The position numbers and the translations under genes are program-made. A stretch of DNA of 6,810 nt from Planctomycetia bacterium (GTDB taxonomy: Bacteria; Planctomycetota; Planctomycetia; Pirellulales; UBA1268). Under the pieces are notes generated by a model. It was not told the DNA's origin. It searched no databases and worked only from the letters and a program-made list of their open reading frames with translations. Shown here piece after piece: positions 5,275-6,810 of this stretch. Within the stretch, counting starts at the first letter, position 1. Every line of letters begins with the position of its first letter. The DNA lies in contig RFUD01000132.1 of NCBI GenBank assembly GCA_009923125.1, positions 1 to 6,810 of the forward strand, given 5' to 3'.

Positions 5275-6810
5275 CCCGCAGCGGATCGCCGAGGACCTGC
5301 GGGGCCTCGTCGCCGGCGAGGTGCTCTGCGAGGACGCCGATCGCGGGCTCTACGCCACCGACGCCAGCCTGTTCGAATGCTGGCCGCTGGTGGTCGTGCG
5401 GCCGCGGTCCGCCGAGGACGTCGCCGCAACCGTGGGCTGGGCCGCGGAACGCGGCATCGCGATCCATCCGCGCGGCGCCGGCACGGGGATCGCCGGGGAC
5501 GCGCTCGGCAGCGGCATCGTGCTCGACACCGCCCGGTTCATGCGGCGGATCATCCACACGTCCGCGACGCAGGTGCGGGTCCAGCCCGGCGTCGTCGCGC
5601 TGCAACTCGAGGAGCACCTGGCGCGGCTCGGCCGGACGTTCGGCCCCGATCCGAGCAACGCCGCCGTGACGACGGTGGGGGGGATGATCGGCCGCAACAC
5701 GTCGGGCAGCCGATTCGCGCGGCACGGAGCGGTGCGCGGCCGGCTGGCCGCCGCGCAGGTGGTGCTCGCCGACGGCAGCCTGGTGGAACTGGCGCCCGCC
5801 GCGCCGGTGGACGGCGACACGACGGACGGCACGCCGGCGCGGCTGGCGGCCGGCATGGCCGTGATTCTCGCGGAGTCCCGCCCCACGATCGCGCGGTGGC
5901 AGCCGGCCGACCGGGCCTCGCACGGCGGGTATCGGCTCGACGACCTGGAGCGGGGCGCGGCCGTCGATCTGCCGCGGCTGTTGTGCGGCGCGGCCGGCAC
6001 GCTCGCGGTGGTCACGGAGGCCACGCTCGACACCGTGGCCGCCGACGCGGGGCGGGCCGTGGCGATCGTGCTGTTCGATTCGCTCGACAAGGCCGCCGAG
6101 GCGGCGCTGCGGCTCGCGGCCTGGGGTCCGAGCGCCTGCGACCTGTTCGACAAGCGTCACCTCGCGCTCGCCCGCGGCACGCGGGTGACGTTCGACCTGC
6201 TGATCCCGCCGGCGGCGGACGCGGGGCTGCTCGTCGAGTTCACGGCCGCGACGCCGGCGGAGAGTCGGGCGCGTCTCGACGACGCGCTCCGACGGCTGCA
6301 GGGCATCCGGCGGCTGTGTCTCGACGTGCGGCGCGCGGAGGACGACCGCGACGCCGGCCTGTTCTGGGAACTGTCGCGGCAGGTGGTGGCGACGCTGCAC
6401 GGCGTGCGCGGGGCGTCGCGGCCGGTGCCGTTCATCGAGGACATCGTGCTGCCGCCGAAGCGGCTTCTCGACTTCCTCCACCGACTTCAGGAGGTGCTCA
6501 AGCACGAGTCGGCGACCGCGCTGATCTACGGGCACGCGCTCCAGGGGCAGTTGCACGTGCGGCCGTATGCCGAACCGCGGCTGCCCGGCGAGCGGGAACG
6601 GCTGGAGCGGCTCGCCGCGGCCATCTACGAGCAGGTCGTGGCGGTGGGGGGAACGATCGGCGGCGAGCAGGGGCTCGGGTTGTCCCGGACCGCGTTCTTC
6701 GCCCGCTTCTTTCCGGAACTCGCCGCGGTGTTCGGCCGCGTGAAGGCGTTGTTCGACCCGCGCATGATCCTCAACCCGGGCCGCATCGTGGCGGCGGGCG
6801 CCGGGGCCGA
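5264..6810 (+). CDS. FAD-linked oxidase, GlcD/D-lactate dehydrogenase type (cut by window edge)
   Basis: The first 515 residues of a flavoprotein of the vanillyl-alcohol-oxidase superfamily, whose GlcD/Dld members oxidise 2-hydroxy acids such as D-lactate, glycolate or D-2-hydroxyglutarate. The FAD-binding domain spans about 38-178: PRGAGTGIAGDALGSG at 69-84, FGPDPSNAAVTTVGGMIGRN at 126-145, and VVLADGS at 166-172. The substrate or C-terminal FAD-oxidase domain spans about 265-508: PFIEDIVLPP at 389-398, GHALQGQLH with His424 and His431, GEQG at 467-470, and FDPRMILNPGRI at 497-508. The usual EHG reads EQG here, with Gln469. No stop occurs before the edge, so it could end shortly after or continue into a C-terminal Fe-S domain as in the E. 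coli YdiJ type; the window cannot decide. Substrate unknown. It overlaps the zinc-ribbon gene by 11 bp. Confidence 0.93.
   Translation, partial: MERDPQRIAEDLRGLVAGEVLCEDADRGLYATDASLFECWPLVVVRPRSAEDVAATVGWAAERGIAIHPRGAGTGIAGDALGSGIVLDTARFMRRIIHTSATQVRVQPGVVALQLEEHLARLGRTFGPDPSNAAVTTVGGMIGRNTSGSRFARHGAVRGRLAAAQVVLADGSLVELAPAAPVDGDTTDGTPARLAAGMAVILAESRPTIARWQPADRASHGGYRLDDLERGAAVDLPRLLCGAAGTLAVVTEATLDTVAADAGRAVAIVLFDSLDKAAEAALRLAAWGPSACDLFDKRHLALARGTRVTFDLLIPPAADAGLLVEFTAATPAESRARLDDALRRLQGIRRLCLDVRRAEDDRDAGLFWELSRQVVATLHGVRGASRPVPFIEDIVLPPKRLLDFLHRLQEVLKHESATALIYGHALQGQLHVRPYAEPRLPGERERLERLAAAIYEQVVAVGGTIGGEQGLGLSRTAFFARFFPELAAVFGRVKALFDPRMILNPGRIVAAGAGA

Noticed and set aside
5069..6556. A 495-residue minus-strand open frame opposite the FAD oxidase
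   Set aside because: The plus strand encodes a full set of flavoprotein motifs through to the edge; the mirror is Arg-, Pro- and His-rich shadow.

Overview
The window is GC-rich (about 70% by eye), densely coding bacterial chromosome with strongly G/C-ending codons and no mobile element, RNA gene or CRISPR array that I can see. A planctomycete (Planctomycetota) is my best guess. It rests on the small zinc-ribbon/two-helix membrane protein and the eight-helix protein beside folE, which look like proteins I associate with that phylum, and on an AspRS of the type that works with GatCAB. This is recognition from memory, not a database result.

Two divergent gene blocks leave a 72-bp intergenic region at 2233-2304. 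The minus-strand block reads, in order of transcription: nth (endonuclease III, 2232-1468), dcd (dCTP deaminase, 1392-778), a 64-residue two-helix membrane protein (771-577) and aspS (aspartyl-tRNA synthetase, from 481, running off the left edge). Its theme is DNA repair and nucleotide pool care plus translation. A near-consensus promoter for dcd overlaps the nth stop codon.

The plus-strand block reads: a DUF309 protein (2305-2706), a stand-alone Lon substrate-binding-domain protein (2742-3434), folE (GTP cyclohydrolase I, 3444-4034), an eight-helix membrane protein of unknown function that overlaps folE by GTGA (4031-4753), a zinc-ribbon membrane protein (4792-5274), and a GlcD/D-lactate-dehydrogenase-type FAD oxidase that overlaps its predecessor by 11 bp and runs off the right edge (from 5264). 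The short gaps and two overlaps suggest cotranscription, but apart from folE the genes have no assigned shared pathway.

The points most worth a second look are: the EHG-to-EQG change in the FAD oxidase active-site motif; a putative metal site in the zinc-ribbon protein split by a membrane hairpin; AspRS residues matching the non-discriminating type; the dcd promoter; and the translationally coupled unknown membrane gene after folE. I found no clear new defence or mobile system.
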